From the NCBI GenBank assembly GCA_038363925.1, contig JAQQWL010000004.1:1426001-1490000 (forward strand): 64,000 nucleotides of DNA, read 5' to 3'. Under the pieces are notes generated by a model. It did no database searches, was not told the DNA's origin, and worked only from the letters and a program-made list of their open reading frames with translations. The stretch is from Apiospora phragmitis. Lineage: Eukaryota > Ascomycota > Sordariomycetes > Amphisphaeriales > Apiosporaceae. A program made the position numbers and the translations under genes. Below, in pieces: positions 34,701-47,364 of the stretch (position 1 is its first letter; every line of letters starts with the position of its first letter).

Positions 34701-36023
34701 ATTGGCAGCTTCCGGGTTCTGATGATGATCTTGGGTCGCAGTCGACGTGGCATTTGTTGTGGATTTTCCCTGCTCCTTTTGGCTCAGCTCCTCTTCTTCC
34801 ATCTTGTGCTCCGCCTTGTTCTTCTTTGCGCTTCTAGACAGCTTGAAGCCCGCTGGGAGAGCGGCAATGGGCCTATAATTGCCAGGTGTATTCGGCCTCA
34901 AATTCGCGTCCATAGAAGGGCGGGGCGCCAACTTCACCTTGGGCTTGCCATATGGGTAGGACGAATAGGTGTACATCTCTGGCCGCGTGAGCTGCGAAGA
35001 CTGGCGCCTGGGCGGCTCAATGTCAATTTCCGACTTCGTGGGTGAGGCTGGTCGGGCTGCTCCTGAGAAGGTCGCTGGGTCAGGGATGGAGGCAAAATCC
35101 GGACCTTGTGGGTCGGTAATTTGCTGTCGATCCAAGACCACCGGTGGTTCTGGAGACGATAAAGGAGGTGAATGTGGAGTGGCCTCGCTGTCGTCCTCAT
35201 TTTCTTTCTCGTCGTGAATTGATTGTCTCTTTCTTTCTCTCTCCTCCTCCTCCTCCTCCTCTTCTTCTGTAATTTCCATCAAACGCCGCCTGCGAAGGGA
35301 GCTAGTCGACGAACAAGCTGAGCCCGTCGCAGTGTGCAAGGAGCAAGCTGCCGAAAGCGTGGTGTCCTTGAGGTCCTTCGCATTCGTGAGCTCGAAAGTT
35401 GTGTTGAACGGATGGAAATTATCGCAAATGGCGTTGAAATGGACTGTTGCTCGGGCTATATATACGGTGAAGCGTCTGTGGTTAGTTTGGTGATCGCCTC
35501 AAAAGCTCATGTGTACCTGCACTGGAGTGCAGAGAAAACATGCGCCGGGTGGAAGTTATCCGTAGTAGGTACTAGGGTACTGCACCAGACGAAGAGGAAC
35601 ATTCTTACCTTGCACAAGTCTTGAACAGCCCTCCGGCTGGTACTTGATGATGATATTTCTTCGCCGATATTTCAAGAAGCCGTACAATGGTGACGTTTCC
35701 TCGTACTGGGCAATGGCCTTGCGCATCTCCACGACGCCCGTCATCCCCCGGCTGTGGAGCTCAACTTCATCGCGACTCGCATATTTGAGGAGGAACCTGT
35801 CGCGCAAAGACAACGGTTAGTAACCAGGTATACGGCATAATAACATTTGGGGCCGATCGGGAAACAGTGTAGATTGAGCTCTGTTCAAGCCAGTCGTCGC
35901 ATGCCAGGAACTCGGTATCCAGCCAAAGAGGAGATGGGATTGAACATACCACCCGCCTGATTCAGCATTCGCAGCTTCGTGCGCCTCCTTGATGGCCGCA
36001 CTGTCCAATCCCCCCAACGACAT
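31745..36023 (-). CDS. ADF-H domain protein with long disordered tail, two frame breaks
   Basis: Conserved fungal protein with an N-terminal actin-depolymerising-factor homology domain, probably binding actin. ATG at 36023; exons 36023-35950, 35796-35609 and 35455 onward. The ADF-H region (residues about 1-130) includes AAIKEAHEAANAESGGW, FLLKYASRDEVELHSRG, SPLYGFLKYRRRNIIIKY and TVHFNAICDNFHPFNTTFEL. Then follow an acidic run of nine Glu (a CTC/CTT repeat near 35243), SSYPYGKPKVKLAPRPS, the conserved MTPEKARLMKALQLREKKKK helix, and a long Ser/Pro-rich disordered region. The frame breaks at C7 34455-34461 (needs one more) and T4 34139-34142 (needs one more). With both, the model is 1,324 residues. 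The C-terminus is uncertain: a donor-like GTAAGC near 31790 could splice to a different tail. Confidence 0.82.
34095..34213. repeat. Tandem duplication inside the ADF-H gene (59 and 60 bp)
   Basis: Two adjacent copies at 34095-34153 and 34154-34213. Each begins GGCTCGTTCTCCATATTG and ends CCCAGT, and they differ at a few positions. The second copy is 60 bp, exactly 20 codons (encoding EVHNMENEP and flanks). The first lacks one T in TTTTT and so shifts the frame. Confidence 0.9.
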
Positions 36024-39000
36024 TCTTTGCCTTCGCGATGGGAGATCAGGCTCGTAGAGGAGTAGAAGTGGAAGTCGACACGGAGTCTAGTCGGAAAAGT
36101 GGTGCGAGGTCGCGCGAAGATACTGTTGTTCTAGCGAGCAAACAATCCCTCTCCCTTTCCCAGCATTGAAAACCAGTCGGATCCGGCGCCAGCGCAGCCA
36201 ATTCGTCGTTCTTCTTCTTCTTCTTCTTCTTCTCCTTCGGGGAGGGACAAACGGAGGTTGAATGTTGAAGAGATCCCCGACATCTAGTCGACGGCTGGGA
36301 TAGGAAGCGACAGCATTCGGTGGCGGGTCTCCAGCAGGCCTTTTCCGAGCGGGCAGCAATGGAAGGGTTATAAGCGATTGCCAAAGACGCGCACACGAAA
36401 ACACACAGAAACAACAAGCTACGTTGTCTAACAAAATCGCTCTTTCGCTCTCTACTCGAACGGTCCAGGCAAATGGAAGAGACGACAAGCCCGTTGTGGC
36501 TATTAGGAATTGAGCATGAAAGCACAAAGCTCTTGCGAGACTGGGGGTCTGGCGTCTGAGCGGGACAGGGCAATATTTCGCCGAAGGCTACCTATTGATA
36601 GGGGTCGAGCAAGTCGACTAGCGCTTGCGATGGTACAGCAGGGGGACTGGGATGTCGCTCTGCGACTTTGCGAGGGTAGAGGGTTACAGCAGAATATGCT
36701 TCCGAACTAGGTTAGGAAAGGTGAGGTCGGATTTGATTCGAGCTTGCGACTGATTAGATAACCTGATGGGCCAGGGGTTGCTGGAATGCAGTCGCAGCCA
36801 GTCTGTACTTCTACAGCCAGTATGCGATGGCAGACTTGTTAAATTGGTATTAACGGGTTATTAGACGAATGACGCAGTGCAGTAACAAGACACAAGCAAG
36901 AACATCTCAATATCAATTAACACACAAGTCGCAAAATAGGCCGGTAAAGTGTAAGAGAAAAGGAAGAAACCCAAGGGACGGGGCCCGCAGGTTAGGGAAG
37001 GTAGGCGGGCCTTCTCTGGCTGTATGTAGGAGCTACCAGGTACTGTAGAAGCTTGTGTAGAAGAAGCTACCTAACCTTAGATGCTCCTTAGGGTAACGAG
37101 ATATGTACGCGTAGGTAAAAAAGAAATAAGGGCTGACAGGCAAATCTAATCGATTGGGTTGAAGTGAACAAGATACGATTGTGAGATGCAGACCAGTCTC
37201 TCCAGTGGCTGTAGCGCACGCGAAGTGATGATGATGTGGAGGAAAGCGGGTTGGCGAAAATAGTCCACGTCCAAGCGGTTTAGTGGCTGCAGTGGTCGGA
37301 AGGGAAGGGGGGTTTTCTGAGGCGATCCGCAGGCGGTGACCAGTCACATTTCACCATTCAACCCAACCCAGCCCACCCATGCAGGTGTTCGTTCGCACTA
37401 GGCCACAACTACTGCTTCCCTGCACGGTCCAGGGACTTGATTCTCTTCAATGTTCAATCTTACTACCACGAGGTCTTCGTGAAGAAATCCGCAAATAGGT
37501 TAGCGAAGATCACAGAGTAAGCGCACGGCATACTTACAGTAAGTACATTAGGTTAAGTATGTAGAGAAATAGTCAGCTTGAAGTCTGTCACCCGACGCAT
37601 GGATCTCTGCATGTCCTGTTGGCAGCCTTGAAGCCAGAGCCATGAAATCGGAAGGCAGTGAAATACTTCTTCATTGGTCGTATTTCTGAATATTGTGTCC
37701 TTGAACCCTCCATACCAGAGAACATGGGGACGTGTGTTTGTCTCCGTGTCTCAATAATCATGATGTTTCTACGTCCGCTTGCGTGACTGTTACCTTGTTC
37801 TCTGAAACGGCCGAACTCCGACTGCCGATGGCTGAGCAAGTTCATGACGGCAAGACTGCCCGTCTTGCCCACAGCACTACCGGCACAACCCACGATGCAG
37901 TCTCAAGACCTGTGTTGAATTCCAGAACTGTAGTCAGCCACAGTACTGCCCATGATTCATAAGCTGAATCCCGCCGGCACACATGTTACACCTGCTACTG
38001 CGCAAAACCGAAACCCTCTCTCTGCACAATATTGCATGGGCGCTAGCGTATGGTGCCTTTTGGGGGAACTCCCGCCCGCTCTTTGTGTTCCCCACCAGAA
38101 AGAAAGATCGAACCGAGATACGGATGAACTGCACCTTATGGAATTATGATCCTTATTGTTCTGAATGGGAAGTCTTACACGGGGAATTTCCGTACTTTAT
38201 AGATATAACAGGAGCAGAGAGAAGAAATTCGAACAGTACAGCATCTGCTTTCTTGTTATCACAATCCCACAGGGCAATAGAAAATCACCCCTGCAGCCAA
38301 GTTTCGGAGGTCGCTTTTGGGTTAGACAACAGAGTTCCGGATCACCACAGCGGCATGCGCTGAGAAGCATGCAAGCGGAAGAAAAACCTTGATGTGCCCA
38401 GCATATCATCTTTCCCGGGAACGTCTCCTTGAAATCCCACCGTGGTAATCTGCCGCCTGTCCTGCACCAACCTACCGGTCGGCATTACTCCCATCATGAC
38501 ATCTCATACAGCTGATGTATCGTGTCACCTTCGGAGCATGGAATACATAACTCACCCACGCCTCGGAAACAACATCCTGCTACACGTGGTGGATCTCCAT
38601 TGACTCTCCAAGAAACAGCAAGTGATGGGTGACGGAACTTGTTTTATGTACGCTTTGATCCCGCACCCTTCTAGGCACCCTACCGCATGCAAGCATGCAA
38701 GCTGAGGGCGACCGGACGATCGAATCAGATCCTAGCATCGCCATGCGGTAGCGGATATCCATTCACGACACGGCCCCACAAACCCGTGATCAATCCCCCG
38801 AATGTTGCATTGTGCGATAGGTAGGCAGGCAAACAAAACAAGTCACCCCAAGCCTGCTGGCTGTTCTCGGAAGCTGCCTTCGTGACAGCTATCTATATAT
38901 GTGCACTTACCCAGGACGTGACATTGACATTTGACAATCCATGCAGCAGCATGTCACCTGCGGGAAAGGAGAGGTCATAGCAACAGTTCTATCACAGACC

Positions 39001-40453
39001 TCGAACCATACGATGAACGCCTAGCTTTCCCATTCGAAGAGCTTCGTGTGGCTTACTCAGCTCATGGATAAGTGCGCATGCGGTGCACAAGTTGAAGCCT
39101 CCTCTCCTGGATGATATACTACACTGCTTTGTAGGTCCCCACAATCAGGGGCAGGCAGTGAATATCGATAGCAGTGGCCGTTGCAGGGGCACAAACATTT
39201 TCTCAAATACCTCTAGAATAATATGACAAGAAAGGAAACTATATTTTTTTTTAGGTTTTTTTTTGACAGTACAAGGAAGGGAATGGATGCTGTTGCGGGA
39301 AAAGCTCGTTTGGAGTGCAGCACTATGCTCATTCCTGAAGCCACTGGAAGCTTTCCTGCTCACCTTAGGGTCTACCTAACGCCTCAGCTTTCATTGTTAA
39401 TATTTACAGTACATTATGTACGTCTAATGACGAAGAGGTCATTCGCCGTGAACCCAGTCTCATCCAGCCGCGCTGTCAGCATCCCAGGGCACACCACAAG
39501 CTTATGCAATGAGTGAGCGAGCTCGTCAAGTGTAGGGGGGCTATCAGGATAAGAAACCAAAATTTTACAGGAAGACGAGGGAAGGTAACTTGAAAGGGAG
39601 CGGATTCTCGTCTCAGGGGGTTCTGGATGGCAAGCACTCTACTAGCCTGAATACCTACTACTATGTTTTGTTGGCTCTCCAGCTTCATCTGACAGGGCCG
39701 ATGGAGATTGCCCAGTCCAACAGCATATCTGTCAATTAGTTCATCTAGTATCCAGGGAGAGGGCAGATCAGAATCAAGTAGCGTAACCGCATAGAGTTGG
39801 GCCTACGAGCTAGGTAGATATCACAGGAATAGAGCTGGGGGTGTCATCAGGGCAACCCCATCGCCGCAAAGGTTGGTGTTATACCATGGACTGATTACAC
39901 ATCGCATCAGACTCATCAAATTCCAGGGAGGAAGTGAATTTCAACAAGTCAACAATGTACAACCTCGTATCATTCAGGTCCACCCAAGAGCGCTTGCTTA
40001 ATCTCGCTATTTCCACGGGGCTTCTTGTCCTCTCTTCTTATTTGTTTTCATGAGCCAGCTGCCTACTCCTACACAGATACACAACTATTGCAGCGGCGGG
40101 AAGATAAAGAAAAAATGTAAAATGCGTATGTCCACCGCTGAGAATGATTCCTAAAGGCTAGAAGCTGCTTGCCATTTCTTCCGTGTCGTCTCCCTTTAGG
40201 AATATCACCCTGGTTTAGTCAGAAAGGGACAAGAGCCCGTAACGCCCCGTCGTGAATTGTCATTCGTGTACAGTTGTATGTTCAAAATACCAGCGCTCCG
40301 TTTCTGTCCCTTTTTTGGACGGCGTATGTCAAGAAGTCCCACGGGGATGTCGAAACGGCACCCCACACGGCGCGGCAGCAACAATCAAAAGCATCAATGC
40401 CCACTGTAATCGGGGGTGTCCGCTAAAGTTCAGCAAATTCTGAAGACGGGTCG
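36024..40453. other. Long gene-free region upstream of the ADF-H gene
   Basis: 4.4 kb without a convincing gene. It contains a CTT microsatellite at about 36209-36233, scattered short frames and a 126-codon ATG frame (37983-38363) that lacks family-like texture. Parts may be long 5' leader or regulatory DNA of the leftward ADF-H gene and 3' flank of the phosphatase gene. Confidence 0.45.
36209..36233. repeat. CTT microsatellite
   Basis: About eight uninterrupted CTT units about 190 bp upstream of the ADF-H start codon. Confidence 0.85.
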
Positions 40454-42346
40454 TCATGACGACTCTTTCGCTGCCTCTTTCACCTTGTCGGGCAGATGGA
40501 TCTCGGGCAGGTCTTTCGACTCGGGACGCCCGAGATCGGCGTTCTGAGGAGGTGGCTCCGCAACTTCGGGTGCATCGCTAAAATCCGGATTCGGGGCCTC
40601 TTCCTCCACTGCAGAATCTAGGGTGGTAGGTGTAAAGACTTCGGGGTTATCGTTGATAACGGGTATAGGATCATGACCACGCCCACTGTTGCTGGCCGAA
40701 ATACCAATCGCCGGGTTTCCTCCATCGGCAATCATCTGCTTGGTCGAGGTCAAGATCTTCTCAGACTCGCTGACCTTTCCGCTTGGAGCGTTAGGGTCTC
40801 CTTCCACACCAAGAAACTTGTCCTTCTGGTTTTCCAGGAGAGCAGCCTTGTCGAAGCGTACGACCATGCATGACAGGTTGTCAGTACTGAACCGGGCCAG
40901 GGCATGATCAACGAGCTGCTTCGCGGCCGAGCTAGGGTCTGATGACTCTCGTACCAAGTCAACAGCTTCTTGATCCGAACAGACATCCCACAACTAGACA
41001 AACGTTAGCGAGTAAAGAGAGGGGAGTCAGATCATAAAACTTACACCGTCGCATGCAATAATGACAAACTCGTCCATCTCGGCATGGATTACCGTCTCGG
41101 TTGTGTAGGGGTGCCCGGTCACCAGATCCTTCATATAGGTATCTCCTAGCGCACGCGTGACAGCCAACACACCGTTGACGCGGTTGTTGAGAATCAGGCC
41201 ACCGGCATTGGCAATCCTCTTTCCTTCGTTCTCATCACTGCCTTTGTGGTCGTAGGACAGCCGAAGCGCCTTTCCATTGCGGCAGAGGATGATTCGTGCG
41301 TCGCCGACATTTGCGGTGTAGAGAACTCGTTGTCTCGCAGCTGTTGGTTTTAGCTTAGCATGAGCAGACTCCGGAATGGCGTTGGAGGTGTCATTGTCTT
41401 CAGACTTACCGTCTTTAGACTTTGACGCGTCCGTAGCCTTGGAGGCTGCCGCGGCGGCGGGCGCAATGGCCTGCGATCCGGTGGCAGAACTAGAACTAGG
41501 GACACGGTCCTCCCAGCGCAGTACTGCGACTGCGGCAGTGCAGCCACTGTTCTTGAGCGGGAGCTTTTCCAGCTGGTTGTCGACACTGGTAAATGTCTGA
41601 TCCAACAGCTCGGGAATGGGTACGTTGGGGTTTCGTTTTATAATCTCTTCCAGGAGGATGTGGAGCTTCTTCCCGCACCAGTCAGCAGCGAAGGTTCCGG
41701 CATGACCATCGAAGATAGCGAAGTAGCCGTTGTCCGTCTCAACCATATCCTGCGAGACAATCGATTCGCTCTGCGCTTCACCGTCTTCGCTGGGCTCGTG
41801 CGACTTGGAACTCTTTGCATCGGCCTCGGCAGCAAGCATGGGCGCAGGGGTATGAAGAAAGTTGTACAAGAAGGCATGCGTATCCTCCATGGTACGCCGA
41901 CATTTCTTGTTTCGGTCTTCCCAGACACCGACGCGGAAAGTCGAACGGGGGCCAGGCAGAGATTCTCCCGCCGAGTTGTTGTGCTGGCCCTGAGGCACAG
42001 CCAGAGCCGGGTCTTGCTTGCCCAGCTTTTGCAGGGCCGTCTGCGTATTCATATCGCTGTTGGATCGACCGACTTGGGAGAAATTGAGAGTGTTTTTGGC
42101 GCTGGCTATGAGACTGCTCGCCTTGGAGCCAACACCGCTGCTTCTACGCTTCTTCTCGACCTCGCCTTGTCGCCCAGAGGGGTTGCCATTGCCACTGCGC
42201 TTTTCGCCACTCGCGGCCTGATCACTGGATTTTATGGAGACGGGAGAGGAGTTGTCGTTCTTCGGGTCGGGAGACGGCGACTTCTTTCCAGCTTTGGGCG
42301 TCTCTACAGCCGAGTCGGATTTGGAGGAAGAGCCGCCACCAAACAT
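40454..42346 (-). CDS. PTC1-like protein phosphatase 2C
   Basis: Mg/Mn-dependent Ser/Thr phosphatase, close to the fungal PTC1 type that dampens stress MAP kinase signalling. Exons 42346-41045 and 40993-40454 join in phase 0 (IIACDG to LWDVCSD) and give 613 residues with no frame break. The start is the ATG at 42346 (MFGGGSSSK); the longer open frame starts at a TTG. The first ~130 residues are Ser/Lys-rich and disordered. PP2C motifs in order: [35 protein letters not shown] (metal-binding Asp), [49 protein letters not shown] and [13 protein letters not shown] Ser/Ala-rich loop is inserted after AVLRWEDR. The acidic C-terminal ~120 residues fall outside the catalytic domain. A long upstream region separates it from the next gene. 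Confidence 0.93.
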
Positions 42347-45035
42347 CCTATTCAGCAGACCTCCTTGAGAGGAGAGACTGCGTCGCTTGTTCCCTGCCAG
42401 ATTTGTGACGGTGGAGAGTGCGAGGAAGTGCGATGGTCGGAATAGCGAATCAATACGAGATAATCCGCTGTGGTGTGTAAATGGGGGGTGTCGCGTGGTA
42501 GTGACGTCGTGGGGCGAGGGTGGATTGGCCAAATCCAGGCAGCTTACAGGTAAGCTCTCGAGGCTTGGCTCTCTAGGCTACTAAATCGCCTGTCTTGATA
42601 GGAAAAAGGTCAGCTAAGACAGAATAAAAACCCCAGTAGGATGTTTATTTAGATGGGTGAGGATATTTGTTGGTGTTGTTGCACTGTTTGGGTTGATGCA
42701 GTGGGAGGAAACAAGGTTGATGCAGTGTCGCTGGTTGGTAGGCAGAATCGGGAGGTCAATAGCTGGAATCAATAATCCATAGTAAGGCGGCTGGCTGGTG
42801 GAGGTTGAGGGGTAGAATAAGTAAGTCGGGTCAGGTACTGGAGGGATTCAATACCAATACTGGCAGGGGCAAGGGGGCTTGGGGGGCGCTGGCTGGCTGG
42901 CTCTCTTAGCTCTTGGTCTGAGGCCTTGTTCTTTGTGTGCAAGTGGATTCACCTGGGATTGTGCTGGGGCGAGTTGTTCGCTGTCGCATCACGCTCAACG
43001 CTGGACAGGCACTGACTGACTGACTGCAAGTGACGTCTGGCTTAACCTAGCCGGACCGTTGGCGTCAGAGGCAACCTCGCTTGACAAGCGCCTAAGGTTA
43101 GGGTGCCTTCCGGAATTCCTTCCAGGTTGGGAATGTTCAGGGTCTTGCACAATTGCACAAGTTCTGGGGCTTCTTTGATTGAGGCATGCGCTTGCAAACA
43201 ATGAGGCGCGAAGATAGATGAGATCAACCAGACGGCAACTAACCTTGAGCTGGGGGTACAAAGCCAAGAAATGATCTTCCTTTACACAAAAACACGGACG
43301 GAGATAGACCAAGTGACGCTGGGAGGAGGGCGAGGGGGTAAATTCAATATTAGGGACAATGGAAAGGGACAACATTGAATCGGGTTCGTTCTCTCAACAA
43401 GGGCGCCTTAGGGCAACGGGCAACGCAGCAACCGGACAGCGAGAACAGTGAACAGACCCAGCTTACGATGATGCAGGGTCCTACAGTATGACTCGTTTTG
43501 TACGTACCTTAGTCGTTACGGAGTTCGAGTGTTGCAGGATCTCGGTAAGATCCAAAGCGGAATCGAGTGTTTGTGTACTGTACGGTCAGGTCAAGCTGGT
43601 CTTGGCCGCAAGAAGGAGTCGGGAGAGGGAAGAGAGGGAGAAGTTGAATAGAAAGTGAACCTTGAAGGCTTGCGCCTAATGGTCACGAGATGGAGTGTCG
43701 AAAGGCGCGTATGTACGAGTAGAATAGCCGATCCGGCCTAACCTTGGGAGTTATGCTGCTGTTTGATGACGATGATAGGTGATAGGCTGCGTTGGGTAGG
43801 CTGTCTGGGAGATGGACATGCTTGCGTTGCGTTTCGGCGCGTGGGCCGTGGGGCACGCAGTGTCTATCACTATCAGCACGATGTGTGTGTATGTAGCTGC
43901 TGCTGTTGGCTGGCTTGTTTCAGCGCGCTGCCCATCTTGATCCCTGGCCCGAGCTACCGACTGACATGATCGCCAATAAGAGGGTTCAATCCGGTTACGA
44001 TAACAAACCAATGGACAGCAACGTGTTCGTGCAAAACACAGCCTCTCACTTGAAGTATTTGCATACATGATTGACTGTGAAACCGATATCTGTATTATCC
44101 AGGCTACTTTTTCTCTGAGGTCCTTCTTACATGTACAGACAGACTATCATGGTGCTAGGCAGGTGTACATGGCTAATGTCTCATACACGTACGGTGCATT
44201 GTTACGTCATCTAGTAGGCTGTTTCGCCGAGTCGCACAAATATAGTGCGATGCGGTCCTGCCTGAACGCCTGAACCCCATTTTACTAGACACTGCAGACC
44301 AGTAGCGACAAGTTCGTAAGCACCTACGCACCTACGCAGCATATAAGAATGTGGCTGAGCTCGACTTGCTTCGTAATATACAGTCGGACTTCACGTGGAT
44401 GCAGACAGGCAAGAACGCAAACCGGGGTATTTCCCAGTGCCAGTCATGGCAGATAAAGCTGAAATAGGAATGGGCCAATAGACTTGACAGCAAAGACTTC
44501 GCATTCAACGACTCCGCTTGGGAATCTGGAAGTCCGAGATGGAATCAAGCAGTGGACCTTCAGAAAACGGTCTAGAATCTCAATCCGATGTGTTGTAAGC
44601 CAGGTCTGGTATATCGTATCGTATTAGGTAGGTACATAATAGGTAAGTAAGGACGGGAAAGAGAGAGCCACCAGGAACCGAGAGCGGGGTTTTACCACAT
44701 TGCCGGTAAATACATATCGTCATCACGTAATTGCCATCTGCGCAACCGTGGCAGTGGACCCTTGCTCAATCCAGGCTCTACCCGGTGAGCCAGCATCAAT
44801 TGGCCATTGTCTCAAGTCCTAATTCAATATACCAAACTGCATCGATTCTACCTAAGCCGAAATATATATATACCAGATTATAGATTGTATTGATACCTAA
44901 AATCAAAAGACTCGAAAGCCGCTGCATCCGAAGCCAGTCACCCAGGGAGCCGCCGAACCACAGAGATACGCCAAGCTTCCAGCTTCCAAGTTTTATCAAA
45001 GTTCCGGGCCAAGTAAGAGACCGCAAAGACGGACG
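42347..45035. other. Divergent upstream region of phosphatase and alcohol dehydrogenase genes
   Basis: 2.7 kb shared upstream region without a recognised gene. It contains repeated GTAGGTA motifs near 44623-44648 and short T/C-rich tracts. Leader introns of either gene could lie here. Confidence 0.45.
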
Positions 45036-46289
45036 ATGCCTCAGGAGACCCATCGCCCAGCCTTCGCGGGCCGCGAGAAGCCCTCGGTCTCCTACGGCCT
45101 GCCCTTCCCGCTCACCCTGCTGCACCACGCCGGCTCGACCTTCGGCGCCACCCGCCTCTACGTGCTGTGCTCGGCGTCGCTGGCGCGCAACACGCCGCAC
45201 CTGACGGCTCTAAAGGACACGCTCAACTCCAAGGTGGCGGGCGTGCGCGTCGGCTTGCAACCCCACACTCGCTGGTCCGAGGTGCTCGAGGTGGTGCGCG
45301 AGGCGCGGGCGCTCGACTGCGACCTGCTCGTGACGCTGGGCGCCGGCTCCTTGACGGACGCGGCCAAGATCATGTCGCTGGCGCTGGCCAACGACGCCAG
45401 CACGCCCGAGGACCTCGAGGGCCTCCTTCCCGACCCGTCGGCCGCCAGTAGCCGTCCGGACCACACCGCCTCCAAAAACATCAAGCCTGCCCGGATCCCC
45501 GTGGTATGCATCCCCACCTCGCTGTCGGGCGGTGAGTACTCGGCCTTTGCCGGCGCCACCAAGGACGCCGACGGCCGCAAGTATTCCTTCTCGGGCCCGG
45601 CCATGTCGCCGCCTTCTCTAGTCATTCTTGACCCGGCGCTCGTGCAGAGCACACCCGCGCGCGTCTGGCTCAGCACGGGCGTGAAAGCCGTCGACCACTG
45701 CGTCGAGACGCTGTGCTCGCTGAAATCGGACGACGCCGCCGACACCGATGCCCGGCATGGGCTGGCCCGACTGATACCGGGACTATTGCGGTGCGCCAAA
45801 GACAAGGACGGTAAAGATGAGGACGCGAGGCTCGTCTGCCAGCTGGGAGCTATCGATGCCATGTCCGCGGCCACGCGAGGTGTCCCGCTTGGCGCCAGCC
45901 ACGGCATTGGCCATCAGCTGGGTCCCGCGGGGGTCTCACACGGAGAAACCAGCTGCATCCTGCTTCCAGCGGTGTGCAAGTTCAACTACATGCAGAATGC
46001 AAACCAACGCCGGCAACGCTTCATCCAGAAGCTCTTGTGGAAAGATAAAGAGGCACGGGTGATATTCGAACGGGAAGGACTAAAGCAAGAAAGTGCCGAT
46101 TTAGGGGATCTGCTAGACGTATTCATCAGGGAGCTAGGGATGCCTCGTACATTAAAGGAGTTTGGGATCGGCAGGGACAAGTTGGGTGGGATCGCGAAGC
46201 ATAGTCTCGAGGATCGCTGGGTGAAGACAAACCCTGCGCCGTTGAACGAAGCAGGGGTAATGGAGATTCTGTACATGGTGCTCGAATAA
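45036..46289 (+). CDS. Iron-containing alcohol dehydrogenase family protein
   Basis: Intact intronless protein of 417 residues in the iron-containing alcohol dehydrogenase superfamily, of the subgroup that includes maleylacetate reductases. The N-terminal NAD(P)-binding half has LLVTLGAGSLTDAAKIMSLA and VVCIPTSLSGGEYSAFAG (the GGGSxxD and PTT-like motifs). The metal site residues lie in GVKAVDHCVETL, GASHGIGHQLG and GVSHGETSCILLP, which supply Asp/His ligands. It lacks a targeting sequence and should be cytosolic. If it is a maleylacetate reductase it would act in lower aromatic catabolism, but no ring-cleavage gene is next to it, so this is only a suggestion. Confidence 0.9.
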   Translation: MPQETHRPAFAGREKPSVSYGLPFPLTLLHHAGSTFGATRLYVLCSASLARNTPHLTALKDTLNSKVAGVRVGLQPHTRWSEVLEVVREARALDCDLLVTLGAGSLTDAAKIMSLALANDASTPEDLEGLLPDPSAASSRPDHTASKNIKPARIPVVCIPTSLSGGEYSAFAGATKDADGRKYSFSGPAMSPPSLVILDPALVQSTPARVWLSTGVKAVDHCVETLCSLKSDDAADTDARHGLARLIPGLLRCAKDKDGKDEDARLVCQLGAIDAMSAATRGVPLGASHGIGHQLGPAGVSHGETSCILLPAVCKFNYMQNANQRRQRFIQKLLWKDKEARVIFEREGLKQESADLGDLLDVFIRELGMPRTLKEFGIGRDKLGGIAKHSLEDRWVKTNPAPLNEAGVMEILYMVLE

Positions 46290-46460
46290 AGAGTGCCGCC
46301 GTGGCGGTTCATATTCAGATATCCCAAGCGAGTAATAGTAAGCAGGCACCAAAAACAATAGTCCGAACTCCGCAAACAGACAAAAAGTACGCCTCGTTGT
46401 AAATGCAGGGGACAAAAAGGCCAATCTGAAGACTGAGCCTTCTCTAAAGACCAGATTTCA

Positions 46461-47364
46461 TCACTTCCGAAGACTGTCAAGGCGAGCCTGCAAGTCATCA
46501 TCGCCCGGGTCTGCACCACCACCTCCCCGACAGCTTGTGCGACTCGGCCTTCGGTGACCTTGTCGGACTGTAATCCCGTAGGTGTCTCACCAAACTGTGG
46601 CAACTATTAGATCCGGAAAGGAGTATAATGAATGGTATCAAGGCATTACTCACTGCTTGGTTCAGATCCACTCCAAGCTCTTCCATGACCTGTTCTACGA
46701 TCTCGTCGCCTTCTTCCTCGATGCCCGTGTCCATGGCATCATCGATCGCATCGTCCATCATCTCCTGGCGCTGCTCCATGATATCGTTTTCGCGCTCAAA
46801 CTCCATGGCAATGCGTTGTAGCGCGGGCAGGTTCATCGACTTGTTCATGCTGCCAAGGGCCATGGTGGCGCCCTTCATGGCCTGCATCATCTGTTCGTTT
46901 GTCCGGTGGGTCTGGAGGCGGAGAGAGATCTTCTGCAACTGACTGCGCATGCTGTAGAACTTCTCGACATATCTGGATTGAAATACCGAAGGGGTTAGTA
47001 CGATGTCCAACGAAGTCCCGCATCTGGGGCGGGTGGTGGATGTGTATATTCACCTTCTTGTGCGCACGAGATCTTTGGCCTGGATCTTGGCGGCGCCCAT
47101 CTGGCCCTTCTGGGCGCTCTGCTTGATTTGCGTCTGCAGCGTCTTCTCCTGCTTCTCGAGCTTGACTCGCATCTGGTCCAACTCTCGTATCGCCTTATCG
47201 AGCATGCGCTGGTTCTTGCGCAGACGCTCGGCGGGCGTCATGCGCTTGCCGAAGGCCCATTCGAGGATCTAGTCGCCGCATTATGGTCAGTATCTTCCTT
47301 CAGCGACCCAGCCACCGCGATTGCCTTGGGAACGGGCGTTATTGTGTAGTGCTCATACATTCAT
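46461..47364 (-). CDS. VPS2: ESCRT-III subunit Vps2 (CHMP2), one frame break
   Basis: Membrane-remodelling subunit of ESCRT-III acting in multivesicular body formation. Exons: 47364-47359 (encoding only Met-Asn), 47268-47054, 46972-46654 and 46594-46461. The protein begins MN-ILEWAFGKRMTPAERLRK, continues with the basic helical core (KIQAKDLVRTRRYVEKFYS, MNKSMNLPALQRIAMEFE) and the acidic DDAIDDAMD region. At 46525-46528 a C4 (G4 in the coding strand) must be C5. The frame then gives GGGGADPGDDDLQARLDSLRK, a textbook MIM1 motif for Vps4 binding, and stops at 46461. With this base the protein is 224 residues, the normal size. Without it the MIM1 is lost, which is implausible for this conserved gene. 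Confidence 0.93.

Noticed and set aside
37983..38363. 126-codon ATG-initiated open frame
   Set aside because: Mixed composition, no recognisable family, no codon-bias contrast with other frames; chance frames of this size are expected in a 4.4-kb gap.
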